Assembly (NCBI GenBank): GCA_964452645.1
Contig: CAYVMO010000007.1
Span: 1 to 64,000, forward strand
DNA: 64,000 nt
From: CAYXTW01 sp964452645
GTDB lineage: Bacteria; Zixibacteria; MSB-5A5; GN15; PGXB01
Direction: 5' to 3'
A program made the translations under genes and the position numbers. The notes beneath the pieces were generated by a model. The model worked only from the letters and a program-made list of their open reading frames with translations, was not told where the DNA came from and ran no database searches. The stretch's first letter is position 1, and the number at the start of each line of letters is the position of its first letter. Shown here one piece after another: positions 44,422 through 52,622 of the stretch.

Positions 44422-44500
44422 GCGCGAAAGATTAAAAAAAGATGTATAAACCGCCCTTCGATTCTCTCAGGATCTACGACAGGGATTTCGACTTATCATT
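44422..44500 (+). repeat. Repeat flanking the dockerin gene, copy B
   Basis: About 80 bases, closely similar to copy A at 42357-42440, including a shared CGCCCTTCGATTCTCTCAGG and GATCTACGACAGGG. Its outer inverted repeat is degraded (GTATAAACC versus GATTTCGAC). The rest of 44314-44564 shows nothing else. Confidence 0.7.
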
Positions 44501-44564
44501 CTTTAAATTAGCAATAAGTGGGGAATATGAAATCTCAGACGAGTGAAATTGAGAAATTACATTT

Positions 44565-44873
44565 CTATTTTCTTTCGATCTCCCGATAAAAGTTTTCTCT
44601 TGTATCTACGACAACGAGTACAAGACTATTAGCTTTAACGAGATAGACTAATCGATAACCATGGTTGTATGGATGTATGGCTCTAATAGGGCCATATTTT
44701 TTTATAGCCGCTTTATTTTTTATTACTTTCCATTTAAATTCTGGAGGTAACGTCATCGGGTTAGGATCAATCGCAAGTCTATTTATTGCTTCCGTAACAT
44801 CTTGTTGAACCGATGGTTCGAGTTTATCAAACTTTTTTGTGAATTTGGATAAAGATACTATCTGTAGCGGCAC
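44565..44873 (-). CDS. RelE/ParE-superfamily toxin
   Basis: A 102-residue basic protein with the RelE fold order: SKFTKKFDKLEPSVQQDVTE helices, the strands WKVIKNKAAIKKYGPIRAIH, HGYRLVYLVKANSLVLVVVD, and the C-terminal TRENFYREIERK with Arg, Tyr and Glu in the catalytic area. Family knowledge: members cleave mRNA at the ribosome or poison gyrase. It is the last gene of a three-gene minus-strand operon, 5 bases after the previous gene, with the presumed antitoxin functions upstream. Closest style is YafQ/RelE; target not certain. Confidence 0.82.
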   Translation of the reverse strand: MPLQIVSLSKFTKKFDKLEPSVQQDVTEAINRLAIDPNPMTLPPEFKWKVIKNKAAIKKYGPIRAIHPYNHGYRLVYLVKANSLVLVVVDTRENFYREIERK

Positions 44874-44878
44874 ATTGG

Positions 44879-45145
44879 CTATTTTTTTAGACTACTCAAA
44901 AATTCTTCTACAGTATTAAATTTAGGCAAATTATCCCAATCCTCTAATTCCGTCAATGCTTCATTAATTTCTTTGACCATATAAGAACCACATTCAATTT
45001 CATGTGAAGTGTCTTGGGCAAAAACAACGGAATCCAAAATAGGCGAAGTCGCTAGCGGAATGCAAATAGAAGCCATTAGGGCTTTAAATTGAGCTGTATC
45101 GCCCGACTGGAGAAATTTATACTCTTTTGATTCTACCAATTCCAT
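44879..45145 (-). CDS. Small acidic protein, putative antitoxin partner
   Basis: An 88-residue acidic protein of unknown family. The N-terminal part (KFLQSGDTAQFKALMASICI) is mixed hydrophobic. The C-terminal end (NEALTELEDWDNLPKFNTVE) is the acidic extended tail often used by antitoxins to wrap a RelE toxin. No DNA-binding motif is obvious. It begins at the base directly following the stop of the DUF3467-like gene and ends 5 bases before the toxin gene, so the three are translationally coupled. Role as antitoxin is inferred from position and charge only. Confidence 0.65.
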   Translation of the reverse strand: MELVESKEYKFLQSGDTAQFKALMASICIPLATSPILDSVVFAQDTSHEIECGSYMVKEINEALTELEDWDNLPKFNTVEEFLSSLKK

Positions 45146-45457
45146 TTATTCGTCCTTTTTTGGTTCGATTTTTTTATTAATTCCGTCTTTTACTAAATCA
45201 TCAAGTTGGGTCTCTATAATTTGCTTTAAAGCAAAAGAAACATCCAAGGGCACCAAAATTTCTGAAATTATTGTAAATTTATCGTTATCAGGATGACTTT
45301 TGCCAAAAGATAATAACATTCCCCTTGGCCCAGAACGAACTCTTACATAATCCGAATAAAGGAAGTCTTTTACATGGTCATCCAGATAGATGTAATTCGA
45401 TTCAGAGTCTACTTTTTTTACTTCTTGCCTAACTTTTTCGTCTTTTTTGGCGGGCAT
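45146..45457 (-). CDS. DUF3467-like protein heading the toxin operon
   Basis: A 103-residue protein resembling DUF3467: DYVRVRSGPRGMLLSFGKSH, FTIISEILVPLDVSFALKQI, with charged N- and C-terminal tails. DUF3467 proteins are small and usually uncharacterised; some sit beside toxin-like or CRISPR-like genes. GTAGGTGA 8 bases before the ATG is the ribosome site. A 15-base palindrome lies just upstream, as expected for autoregulation. It could be a third component, such as a co-repressor or chaperone, or simply share the promoter. Confidence 0.7.
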   Translation of the reverse strand: MPAKKDEKVRQEVKKVDSESNYIYLDDHVKDFLYSDYVRVRSGPRGMLLSFGKSHPDNDKFTIISEILVPLDVSFALKQIIETQLDDLVKDGINKKIEPKKDE

Positions 45458-45468
45458 CTATAATCACC

Positions 45469-45483
45469 TACTTATATTAAGTA
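45469..45483. promoter_or_regulatory. Palindromic operator candidate of the toxin operon
   Basis: TACTTA-TAT-TAAGTA, perfect 6-base arms, located 12-26 bases upstream of the first ATG of the operon. Toxin-antitoxin operons are usually repressed by their own products at such sites. Confidence 0.5.
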
Positions 45484-45675
45484 TCGACATAATTTTAAAC
45501 TCAATTAAAACTAAAATATTTAGATTTTTCATGGTCGTTCCTATTTAGCTGCAATTATATTATACTAACTTATTACCTTTCTGTCAATAGTTTAACAGAA
45601 AAAATCCGCAATTGTTTCATTTCATTATTTATCATAATTTACTACCTTTATCTGGGACATTCAGAAAATAACTAC

Positions 45676-45703
45676 TTGACAATACCTAATAATCCGTTAT
45701 AAT
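45676..45703 (+). promoter_or_regulatory. Sigma-70-type promoter of the HTH-DUF2087 gene
   Basis: TTGACA (45676-45681), a 16-base spacer, TATAAT (45698-45703); both boxes are perfect consensus. The gene start follows about 44 bases later. Confidence 0.75.
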
Positions 45704-45746
45704 ATGCCGAAGTGTTTAAATATGTTGAATAATGAGGTTGGTTGTG

Positions 45747-46262
45747 ATGGAACCAAGAGAAGAACCAAAAAAAGAGCTAAACGAAGAGCCAAAGGCGAAA
45801 CCAAGCGAAGAAGCGAAGCTGGAGTTTTATACGACCGCGGAAGTGGCCGAGATGCTGAAAATGAATGTCCAGGTTATTGCCCGCAAACTGCAGGCGGGCG
45901 AGTTGACCGCGTATAAAATCGGCAAGGACTGGCGGGTCAAACGGGAAGATTTGCTCGAATGGCTGGAGCGGCGTTCGAACAAAAACATAATGACACCGGC
46001 GGAAAAAATAGTTGGACGGTTTATGAAGAATGGTAAAATCGAGGTTATGCCGGCGCAGCGCAAAAAGCGCAAATATATTCTCGAGTATATTCTTCAGAAG
46101 TTCGAGCCGAATAAAATATATTCGGAAAACGAAATCAACGAGATTATTATCCCCTTGCATGATGATTACTGCTGGGTGCGGCGTGAGTTTATCATTGAGA
46201 AAATGATGTATCGCAAGGACGGGAAATATCGCCGCAACGCCAGCTATAAATTCACGCAATAA
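45747..46262 (+). CDS. HTH_17 (excisionase-like) plus DUF2087 fusion regulator
   Basis: A 171-residue cytoplasmic protein. A Lys/Glu-rich leader (residues 1-25) precedes a MerR/excisionase-like HTH_17 domain at about 27-75 (FYTTAEVAEMLKMNVQVIAR, then GKDWRVKREDLLEWLE). The C-terminal ~80 residues match DUF2087: FMKNGKIEVMPAQRKKRKYI, then IPLHDDYCWVRREFIIEKMM and YRKDGKYRR. Family knowledge: HTH_17 binds DNA; DUF2087 is often fused to HTH or acetyltransferase domains and its role is unclear. The ATG at 45747 is preferred; an in-frame ATG at 45732 would add MRLVV. It has its own consensus promoter and lies 30 bases before lipB. Confidence 0.83.
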   Translation: MEPREEPKKELNEEPKAKPSEEAKLEFYTTAEVAEMLKMNVQVIARKLQAGELTAYKIGKDWRVKREDLLEWLERRSNKNIMTPAEKIVGRFMKNGKIEVMPAQRKKRKYILEYILQKFEPNKIYSENEINEIIIPLHDDYCWVRREFIIEKMMYRKDGKYRRNASYKFTQ

Positions 46263-46292
46263 TCCGTTAAGTGCAAGCGCGAAATATACCCG

Positions 46293-46961
46293 ATGAAGCT
46301 GATTCGCATTAATCTCGGCCTGACCAGGTACAAAAAGGCCTGGGATATCCAGAAAAAGCTGGTGGAGCTCCGGTATCAATCCGAAATCGATGATTGCCTG
46401 ATAATGACCGAACATGAACCGGTCATAACTATGGGCCGGGGTACCGATAAAAATAATCTTCTGGTTTCGGAAGAAGTATTGAATGAAAAAGGAGTCGACC
46501 TGCATGAGATCGAGCGCGGCGGCGATATTACGTTTCACGGCCCGGGTCAGACGGTGCTGTATCCAATCGTCGATCTTCGTAATCGCAAATATGATGCACG
46601 TCGGTTTTTAAGAGATTTGGAGCAGGTCGCCATCAGGGCGCTGGGCGAAATCGGCTTGAGGGCGGAAATCAAAGATGGTCTGACCGGTATCTGGGTGGAC
46701 GATCATAAAGTTGGCGCGATCGGCGTGGCGGTCTCCCGATGGATAACTTATCATGGTCTGGCGCTGAACGTAAATACTGATCTTCGTTATTTTGAACTGA
46801 TAAATCCGTGCGGGATTACCCAGTATCCAGTCGGCTCAGTTAGCGAACTGCTACGGAAAAAAATCGCGATAGATGATATAAATAGTCTCTTGGCGAATAG
46901 CTTTGTGTATGTTATTGGGTACGATAATGTGGAGGTTCGGGATATAGAGGATGTTCTGTAA
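46293..46961 (+). CDS. lipB: Lipoyl(octanoyl) transferase LipB
   Basis: A 222-residue enzyme that moves octanoate from acyl carrier protein to the lipoyl domains of 2-oxo-acid dehydrogenases and glycine cleavage H protein. The signature RGGDITFHGPGQTVLYPI, the catalytic Lys in DDHKVGAIGV, and the catalytic Cys at about 173 in LINPCGI are all present. Length is normal for the family. It converges with the genes for a 2-oxo-acid dehydrogenase complex, whose E2 lipoyl domain it should modify. Confidence 0.95.
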   Translation: MKLIRINLGLTRYKKAWDIQKKLVELRYQSEIDDCLIMTEHEPVITMGRGTDKNNLLVSEEVLNEKGVDLHEIERGGDITFHGPGQTVLYPIVDLRNRKYDARRFLRDLEQVAIRALGEIGLRAEIKDGLTGIWVDDHKVGAIGVAVSRWITYHGLALNVNTDLRYFELINPCGITQYPVGSVSELLRKKIAIDDINSLLANSFVYVIGYDNVEVRDIEDVL

Positions 46962-46982
46962 CCGGATCGAGTGAATAAAAAG

Positions 46983-47011
46983 GTTGGTGCACGAGGACAT
47001 ACACCGACCAC
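46983..47011 (-). repeat. Dispersed repeat GTGG(C/T)(C/T)GG(C/T)GTA..., copy 3 (opposite strand)
   Basis: The reverse complement reads GTGGTCGGTGTATGTCCTCG then TGCACCAAC, aligning with copies at 37003-37031 and 39692-39718 with mostly transition differences. Confidence 0.55.
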
Positions 47012-47086
47012 GAATCCAAACGTAAATATTGAATATGTAAGTGATAAGTTGGCGAAGGAGGAGAGGTTGTTCCAGAAGATAAAAAT

Positions 47087-47224
47087 CGTCATCGCGAGGA
47101 GTCCGAATTCTCCCCGTTGAAAACGGAGAGATGAGGACGACGTGGCGATCTATCTACACGTTACAAGTAGATTGCCACGCCCTTCGCGGAATGCAATGCA
47201 TTCCTCTCAGGGCTCGCAATGACG
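47087..47224. repeat. Two-armed palindromic repeat, CGTCATCGCGAGG...CTCGCAATGACG
   Basis: The left arm CGTCATCGCGAGGA...GACGACGTGGCGATCTA is mirrored by the right arm TAGATTGCCACGCCC...CTCGCAATGACG. One arm matches the half copy at 18942-19002. It lies between convergent lipB and the dehydrogenase operon. Confidence 0.8.
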
Positions 47225-47258
47225 TGTCTCTACTTATAGTACATGTAGCAGTAGCACG

Positions 47259-47325
47259 AGTAGGGCAGGTCTGCCCTCAGACCTGCCAAATTAAAAAGGC
47301 AGGAGTCGGCGACTCCTGCCCTACT
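47259..47325. repeat. Palindromic repeat AGTAGGGCAG...CTGCCCTACT
   Basis: Exact 10-base outer arms, AGTAGGGCAG (47259-47268) and CTGCCCTACT (47316-47325), enclose two inner hairpins: GGCAGGTCTG...CAGACCTGCC and GGCAGGAGTC-GGC-GACTCCTGCC. Reads like a compact REP-type element and may also end converging transcripts. Confidence 0.8.
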
Positions 47326-47352
47326 GTTTACTTTCCACGCAAATGTACTATA

Positions 47353-48750
47353 CTAATTCGGGATGTGGATGGCGTGTTTGTCGACATTCATCGCCGCTTC
47401 CATGAGTGCCTCGGATAGAGTCGGATGCACCGCCATCATGCGGCTTAGATCCTCGGACGTGCCGTCCATCTCCATCGCCACTGTCCCGGCAAAAATTATA
47501 TCACCCGAATGCGGCCCGAAAATATGGATTCCCAGAATCTCATCGGAGTCGACATCGGAGATAACTTTCGTGAAACCATCGGACGCCAGGGTCGCGATTG
47601 CTTTCCCGACCGCTCGGTAAGGAAACCGTCCGATCTTGATTTTCTTTCCGGCATCTCTGGCCTCTTTCTCGGTCATGCCAATCCCGGCAATTTCCGGGTC
47701 GGTGAAGACGGCATACGGGACCGCTTTCCAATCGGCCGTCTCCGCACCACCGGCAATCGATTCGGCGGCGACAACACCCTCATGCGAGGCTTTATGCGCC
47801 AGCAGCAAACCGCCGGCAACGTCGCCGATAGCATAAATATTCTTGATACTGCTGCGCATCTTTTTATCGACAATGATAAAGCCTTTATCGTCGAGCTTGA
47901 CACCGATTTTATCAAGATTCAGTCCACCGCTGTTCGGTTTCATCCCGGCCGCGACAAGCACCGTATCGAAAATTCTGTCTTCTTTGCCTTTCGGCGTCTC
48001 AATGGAAACATTCACTTTGTCTTTAACGACCTTCGAGGAAACGACTTTGGATGATAACAGAATTTCCATCCCCTGTTTCTTGAGTGCCTTTTCGGAGGCT
48101 TCCGAAATATCCTGATCAAGCAAAGGCAGCACCGAACCAAGCACTTCGACAATAGTGACTTTCGAGCCGAGCGTTTGGTACACGGTGGCCATTTCGACAC
48201 CGATCGGTCCGGCACCGACTACCAGCATCTCTTTAGGAACATTGGGAATATTAATAGATTCACGAGCACCGATAATATTTTTGCCGTTGAATTTCAGCAT
48301 CGGCAATTCAAATGGTGTCGTCCCGGTGGCAATTATAAAATTATCGCCGTTAACCCTCAATTTTTCTTTGCCGTCGGCGACTTCAATTTCACTTGCGGAA
48401 AGAAACGACGCGGTACCATTGAATATTTTCACACCGGCTTTATCCAATAATAGCTTAACGCCGCCGGTCAATCTTTTAACGGTATCATCTTTGTGTTTGC
48501 GGAGTTTGTCGAGATCGATTTTTACATTATCAGCGGTCAGTCCGATGCGTTTGGCGCCTTCGATAGTTCGTTTCAACTCGGTTGTATATAATAATGCCTT
48601 TGACGGTATGCATCCCCAGTTGAGGCAGACACCGCCCATGTACTCCTTTTCGACAATGGCGGTTTTTATTCCCAACTGTGCGGCGCGAATCGCCGCTACA
48701 TATCCGCCCGGTCCGGCACCTATAACGATTAACTTGTATTTTTCAGGCAT
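47353..48750 (-). CDS. lpdA: Dihydrolipoyl dehydrogenase (E3)
   Basis: A 465-residue flavoprotein disulfide reductase that reoxidises the lipoyl groups of the complex with NAD. FAD motif GAGPGGYVAAIRAA is at 11-24, the redox-active disulfide is Cys42/Cys47 in GGVCLNWGCIPSK, the NAD motif is VVGAGPIGVEMA, and the C-terminal dimerisation domain has the catalytic His-Glu in MAVHPTLSEALMEAAM. Length and motifs are standard. It is the last gene of the E1alpha-E1beta-E2-E3 operon, 13 bases after E2. Confidence 0.96.
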   Translation of the reverse strand: MPEKYKLIVIGAGPGGYVAAIRAAQLGIKTAIVEKEYMGGVCLNWGCIPSKALLYTTELKRTIEGAKRIGLTADNVKIDLDKLRKHKDDTVKRLTGGVKLLLDKAGVKIFNGTASFLSASEIEVADGKEKLRVNGDNFIIATGTTPFELPMLKFNGKNIIGARESINIPNVPKEMLVVGAGPIGVEMATVYQTLGSKVTIVEVLGSVLPLLDQDISEASEKALKKQGMEILLSSKVVSSKVVKDKVNVSIETPKGKEDRIFDTVLVAAGMKPNSGGLNLDKIGVKLDDKGFIIVDKKMRSSIKNIYAIGDVAGGLLLAHKASHEGVVAAESIAGGAETADWKAVPYAVFTDPEIAGIGMTEKEARDAGKKIKIGRFPYRAVGKAIATLASDGFTKVISDVDSDEILGIHIFGPHSGDIIFAGTVAMEMDGTSEDLSRMMAVHPTLSEALMEAAMNVDKHAIHIPN

Positions 48751-48763
48751 AATTTATTCCTGT

Positions 48764-50047
48764 TTATATGACTTCGACAATCCAGCTGTCAGTATCTTCG
48801 AGATATTCGATCATACGACGCAAGAACTGCACGGCATAGCCGCCATCGACAACGCGATGATCGAACGACAATCCGAAATTAAGAATCGGCCGGATGACGA
48901 TTTCGCCGCCGCGAACAACTGCCTTCTCGACAATCTTGTGTACACCCAATATAGCCACTTGTGGCTTAGCTATTATCGGCGTCGAGGCCAGCGCGCCCAT
49001 TCCGCCGGCATTCGTAATCGAAATCGTCCCGCCGGTTATTTCGTCCATCTGAAGTTTATCCTCGTTAGCTTTCGCCGCCAGCTCAGTCATATCTTTGGCA
49101 ATCTGCAATAAGGATTTTTGCTCACAGTGTTTTATAACCGGGACTATCAAAGAATTTTCACGAGCGACGGCCATACCGATGTTGAAATATTTTTTGACGT
49201 GCAGTTTATCGTCTTCAAGGGTGGCATTAATCCATGGAAAATCGCGGGCGGCAAAAATAATCGCTTTGGCGATAAACGGCATGAATGTAATTCTGACGCC
49301 GTGCTTTTCTTCGATTTTATCGACGTATTTCCGACGCCAGGCAATCACCCCGGTCATATCGCATTCATCGAAAGTGGTTACATGCGGAATCGTGAAGGCC
49401 GACGCGACCATGTGCTCGGAGATTACTTTGCGGACGCCGGTAACCGGAATAATTTCTTCCGGTTCCAGATCGGGAAATTGAAAATCAGGTTTGGTGATAT
49501 CGACGGTGTGACGGGCATTGATGTATTTTATCACATCCTGCTTGCTGATTCGTCCGTCCCGGCCGGTTCCACGAAGTTTGCGCAAATCTATAAAATGTTC
49601 TCGCGCCAGACGGCGTACGACCGGAGAAGATTTGACCGCCCTGATGCCGGCTTCAATAGCATCTTCATCGGCGTGAATGCCTTCGTCACGATGATGCGCG
49701 GCGGAATCGATAAACTCTTCGGCTGGTTCAGGGGCTTCCTGCTCCTGCGGAATTTTTTCCTCGCCCGAGGCCGATTTGGTTTCGAAGGTTTTGGCCTCGG
49801 TAACTTCACCTTCGACTTCCATAACGGCAATCGCCTGTCCGATCTCAACGACCGTTTCCAGTTTGACAAGATGTTTTTTCATGATGCCGTCGTGCGGTGA
49901 AGGAATCTCGACATTGATTTTGTCGGTCATGATTTCGACCAGAGGATCATCGGTTTTAACCTTATCGCCCTCTTTTTTCAGCCATTTTACGATGGTGCCT
50001 TCGACAACCGATTCGCCCAGCGGCGGTACGACTACTTTATAATCCAT
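48764..50047 (-). CDS. 2-oxo-acid dehydrogenase E2 (dihydrolipoyl acyltransferase)
   Basis: A 427-residue acyltransferase core. One lipoyl domain (1-78) carries the lipoylated Lys43 in EIMTDKINVEIPSP. An acidic/Ala-Pro linker is followed by a peripheral-subunit-binding domain (SSPVVRRLAREHFIDLRKL). The catalytic domain ends with FDHRVVDGGYAVQFLRRM, containing the HxxxDG active site. The layout with one lipoyl domain and the conserved VTGVRKVISEHM resembles branched-chain or pyruvate E2; the substrate cannot be decided from sequence by eye. LipB, encoded on the other side of the repeat cluster, should provide its lipoyl group. Confidence 0.94.
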   Translation of the reverse strand: MDYKVVVPPLGESVVEGTIVKWLKKEGDKVKTDDPLVEIMTDKINVEIPSPHDGIMKKHLVKLETVVEIGQAIAVMEVEGEVTEAKTFETKSASGEEKIPQEQEAPEPAEEFIDSAAHHRDEGIHADEDAIEAGIRAVKSSPVVRRLAREHFIDLRKLRGTGRDGRISKQDVIKYINARHTVDITKPDFQFPDLEPEEIIPVTGVRKVISEHMVASAFTIPHVTTFDECDMTGVIAWRRKYVDKIEEKHGVRITFMPFIAKAIIFAARDFPWINATLEDDKLHVKKYFNIGMAVARENSLIVPVIKHCEQKSLLQIAKDMTELAAKANEDKLQMDEITGGTISITNAGGMGALASTPIIAKPQVAILGVHKIVEKAVVRGGEIVIRPILNFGLSFDHRVVDGGYAVQFLRRMIEYLEDTDSWIVEVI

Positions 50048-50057
50048 TATATCTCCC

Positions 50058-51041
50058 TCAGTATTCCAAAACTTCTTTGACGGCCTTTGTTATCTTCTCG
50101 GCATTGGGCAGGAAAAAATGCTCCATCGGCGGGGCAAACGGTACCACCGGGACATCCAATCCGCAGACTCTTGATACCGGCGCATCAAGATAGTCGAATA
50201 CTTCCTCGGTGATAGAGGCCGAAATTTCGGCCATGACACCGCCGGTTTTCGGGCTTTCCTGGACGAGGACGACTTTCGATGTTTTTTTGACCGATTCGAA
50301 AATCATCTCGCGATCCCAGGGAAGTAGTGTCCTCAGGTCGATTAAATCGACCGAGACACCACCTTTTTCCAATCCCTTCACTGCCTCCAGGGCGCGGTGA
50401 TACATCAAACCATAGCTTACTATCGTTATATCGTCGCCTTTATTTCGTAAGGCGGCTTTACCGATGGGGACAGTGAAATCGTCATCCGGTATTTCCTCTT
50501 TTATCCATCGATACAATCGTTTGTGCTCGAAATATACAACCGGATCGTCGCCGCGAATGGCGGATTTCAGAAGACCTTTGGCATCGTAGGGCGTAGCGGG
50601 CATAACGACAATCAAACCGGGCTGCGAAAAAAACCACTGCTCGTTGGTTTGCGAATGGTAGAGACCGCCGCCGATATCGGCTCCGCAGCAAACGCGCACC
50701 GTCATCGGGCAGGTCCACTGTCCGCCGGTGCGATAGCGCATCTTAGCCATCTGTTGGATAATCTGATCCATCGAAGGTGTAATAAAATCGGCGAATTGTA
50801 TTTCCGGAACCGGCCGCAATCCGACCATCGCGGCGCCGACCGAACCGCCGGCGATATAGACTTCGGATATGGGAGAATCGATTACCCTCTCAGGGCCATA
50901 TTTATCAAGAAGGCCTTTGGTTGCCTTGAAAACACCGCCGTAGATACCAATATCTTCGCCAATCAGGAAAACCCGCTCATCGCGCTCCATTTCTTCGTCA
51001 AGGGCCTGTGTAATGGCATCAATAAAAGTTATCTTTTTCAT
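50058..51041 (-). CDS. 2-oxo-acid dehydrogenase E1 beta subunit
   Basis: About 327 residues, the thiamine-diphosphate-binding E1 beta chain of the complex. Typical segments are FLIGEDIGIYGGVFKATKGL, PISEVYIAGGSVGAAMVGLR, QIQFADFITPSMDQI-like EIQFADFITPSMDQIIQQMA, and VVYFEHKRLYR. The start at 51041 is set by a strong GGGAGGTGA site; its ATG overlaps the TGA of the E1 alpha gene by 4 bases. Alpha and beta as separate chains mark the heterotetrameric E1 class (branched-chain, acetoin or Gram-positive-type pyruvate dehydrogenases). Confidence 0.94.
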   Translation of the reverse strand: MKKITFIDAITQALDEEMERDERVFLIGEDIGIYGGVFKATKGLLDKYGPERVIDSPISEVYIAGGSVGAAMVGLRPVPEIQFADFITPSMDQIIQQMAKMRYRTGGQWTCPMTVRVCCGADIGGGLYHSQTNEQWFFSQPGLIVVMPATPYDAKGLLKSAIRGDDPVVYFEHKRLYRWIKEEIPDDDFTVPIGKAALRNKGDDITIVSYGLMYHRALEAVKGLEKGGVSVDLIDLRTLLPWDREMIFESVKKTSKVVLVQESPKTGGVMAEISASITEEVFDYLDAPVSRVCGLDVPVVPFAPPMEHFFLPNAEKITKAVKEVLEY

Positions 51042-52084
51042 GACATCACCTCCCAATCTTCATAGCGCCTGACAGGATACTGTTCGGAGTAAACATCGTT
51101 GTAGGCTTCTTCCGGTTCGGCATATTTTTCGTTTTCGCAAATATTAACCGCATCGTCGATTTCTTTACTGATTTGCTCGACAAGCGCCTCACGCTTTTCA
51201 GTCGTCAATATCTTTAATGACATTAAAAGTTTTTCGATACGTGCTATTGGGTCTTTCTTTTTCCATTCTTCCAGTTCTTCCTTGGTACGATAATCGGCCG
51301 GATCAATATCGGAATGACCATACCAGCGATAGGTTTTACACTCAATTAAAGTCGGACCATTGCCGGTGCGCGCGCGCTTTATGGCCTCAACGGCCGTTTT
51401 ATGAACTAAAATAACATCATTGCCGTCGACGGTTATACCGGGAAAGCCATAAGCTTTAGCCCGGTCGGAAAAATCCTTGATACCAGCCTGAAGAGTGGCC
51501 GGAACCGATTCGGCCCAGAGATTATTCTGGCAGATGTAGACAATGGGCAGTCTATGAATTCCGGCATAATTAAGCGCTTCATGCCAGCCGCCACGAGAGG
51601 TGGAACCTTCGCCGAAAAAGGCCAGGACGACATTGTCTTTCTTTTGAATCTGAAAACCCATCGCGCAGCCGGTTCCGATAATTGTTTGTCCGGCGACTGT
51701 CGAAGCCGGAGTAATTATACCTTTGGGCTGCCACCCATAATGACAGGGATGGCTCTTCCCCTTGTCCGGTGAATTAACACGGGCATAAACCTGAGCGACA
51801 ATTTTCTCCAGTGGAACACCTTTGGTGACATTAGCACCGATTTCGCGGTGTGACGGAGCTATAATATCTTCATCGCGGAGCCCATAAGTCGGGCCGACCG
51901 TGGTTGCCTCCTGTCCGACTGCGGAAAAATAAGTCCCGGCAAACCGCCCCTGGCGGAACAGCTTGCGGAAACGTTCATCCAGCATCCTGGTTTTTAGCAG
52001 ATTGGTATAAAGTCCCATAATGGTTTCTTCGGAGAGGCCAATCTGTTTTAAGCTCGGCTTTTTAATTTGTTTTTTGCCCGGCAT
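51038..52084 (-). CDS. 2-oxo-acid dehydrogenase E1 alpha subunit
   Basis: A 348-residue E1 alpha chain, decarboxylating a 2-oxo acid with thiamine diphosphate. The cofactor motif region reads AFFGEGSTSRGGWHEALNYA, then QNNLWA. A family loop HREIGANVTKGVPLE and the phosphorylation-loop-like region YRWYGHSDIDPADYRTKEE are present. AGGAGG precedes the ATG. It is the first gene of the operon. The region between it and the DUF1003 gene (52085-52622) contains no gene. Confidence 0.94.
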   Translation of the reverse strand: MPGKKQIKKPSLKQIGLSEETIMGLYTNLLKTRMLDERFRKLFRQGRFAGTYFSAVGQEATTVGPTYGLRDEDIIAPSHREIGANVTKGVPLEKIVAQVYARVNSPDKGKSHPCHYGWQPKGIITPASTVAGQTIIGTGCAMGFQIQKKDNVVLAFFGEGSTSRGGWHEALNYAGIHRLPIVYICQNNLWAESVPATLQAGIKDFSDRAKAYGFPGITVDGNDVILVHKTAVEAIKRARTGNGPTLIECKTYRWYGHSDIDPADYRTKEELEEWKKKDPIARIEKLLMSLKILTTEKREALVEQISKEIDDAVNICENEKYAEPEEAYNDVYSEQYPVRRYEDWEVMS

Positions 52085-52622
52085 CTATCCTCCTGAATTC
52101 ATTAATGACAAAATTATATATAATTGTTAATCGTCAATCCTTTCAGAATGGCTAACACAAATTTAGATAATACGTTCCCCGATTGCAAGTCATTTGATTT
52201 ATCCGGATTCGATGAGTCCACTCATTAATCAATCAAAGATAATCTTAAAGCGTTTGATTTTCAACAGGTTATGATTCCAATGCCCGGCATACCATCTTAT
52301 CATAAGTTATCGCGGCAATCTCTTCCCGACGAACAGAGAGATCGCCGGGTCTTCCTTATTTCGCCGCGCCGAATTCGGACCTCTGATGATGACGCTTTAT
52401 TATTTTCGTCATAGCCTCTTCATTTCCTGACCAGGTCCGTGGCCGATACAGATTTTCCTGTTTAACGAATACTCGGGATATCACCTGAATCTGACCGACT
52501 AAAGGATCGAAGAGATCTCAATAAACGCATTATTGTGCAGAAGCCTGCATGTATGAGAAGATATCTCCGTTTACACTTGGCGGCCTGACCTCAAAGCAAA
52601 CGAAACTTGACAGTTCCGGAAC
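52085..52622. other. Intergenic region upstream of the dehydrogenase operon
   Basis: Nothing gene-like is seen in this 538-base gap. One imperfect hairpin, CGGCAATCTCT paired with AGAGATCGCCG (52313-52347), resembles the inner part of the GTGGCAATCTC dispersed repeat and may be a decayed copy. The promoter for the leftward operon should lie near 52090-52160 but is not obvious. Confidence 0.5.

Noticed and set aside
45777..46538. 253-codon minus-strand open frame
   Set aside because: It lies antisense to the HTH-DUF2087 gene and the start of lipB, both well supported; it is a composition shadow.
49118..49900. 260-codon plus-strand frame
   Set aside because: Fully antisense to the E2 gene, whose domains are unmistakable.
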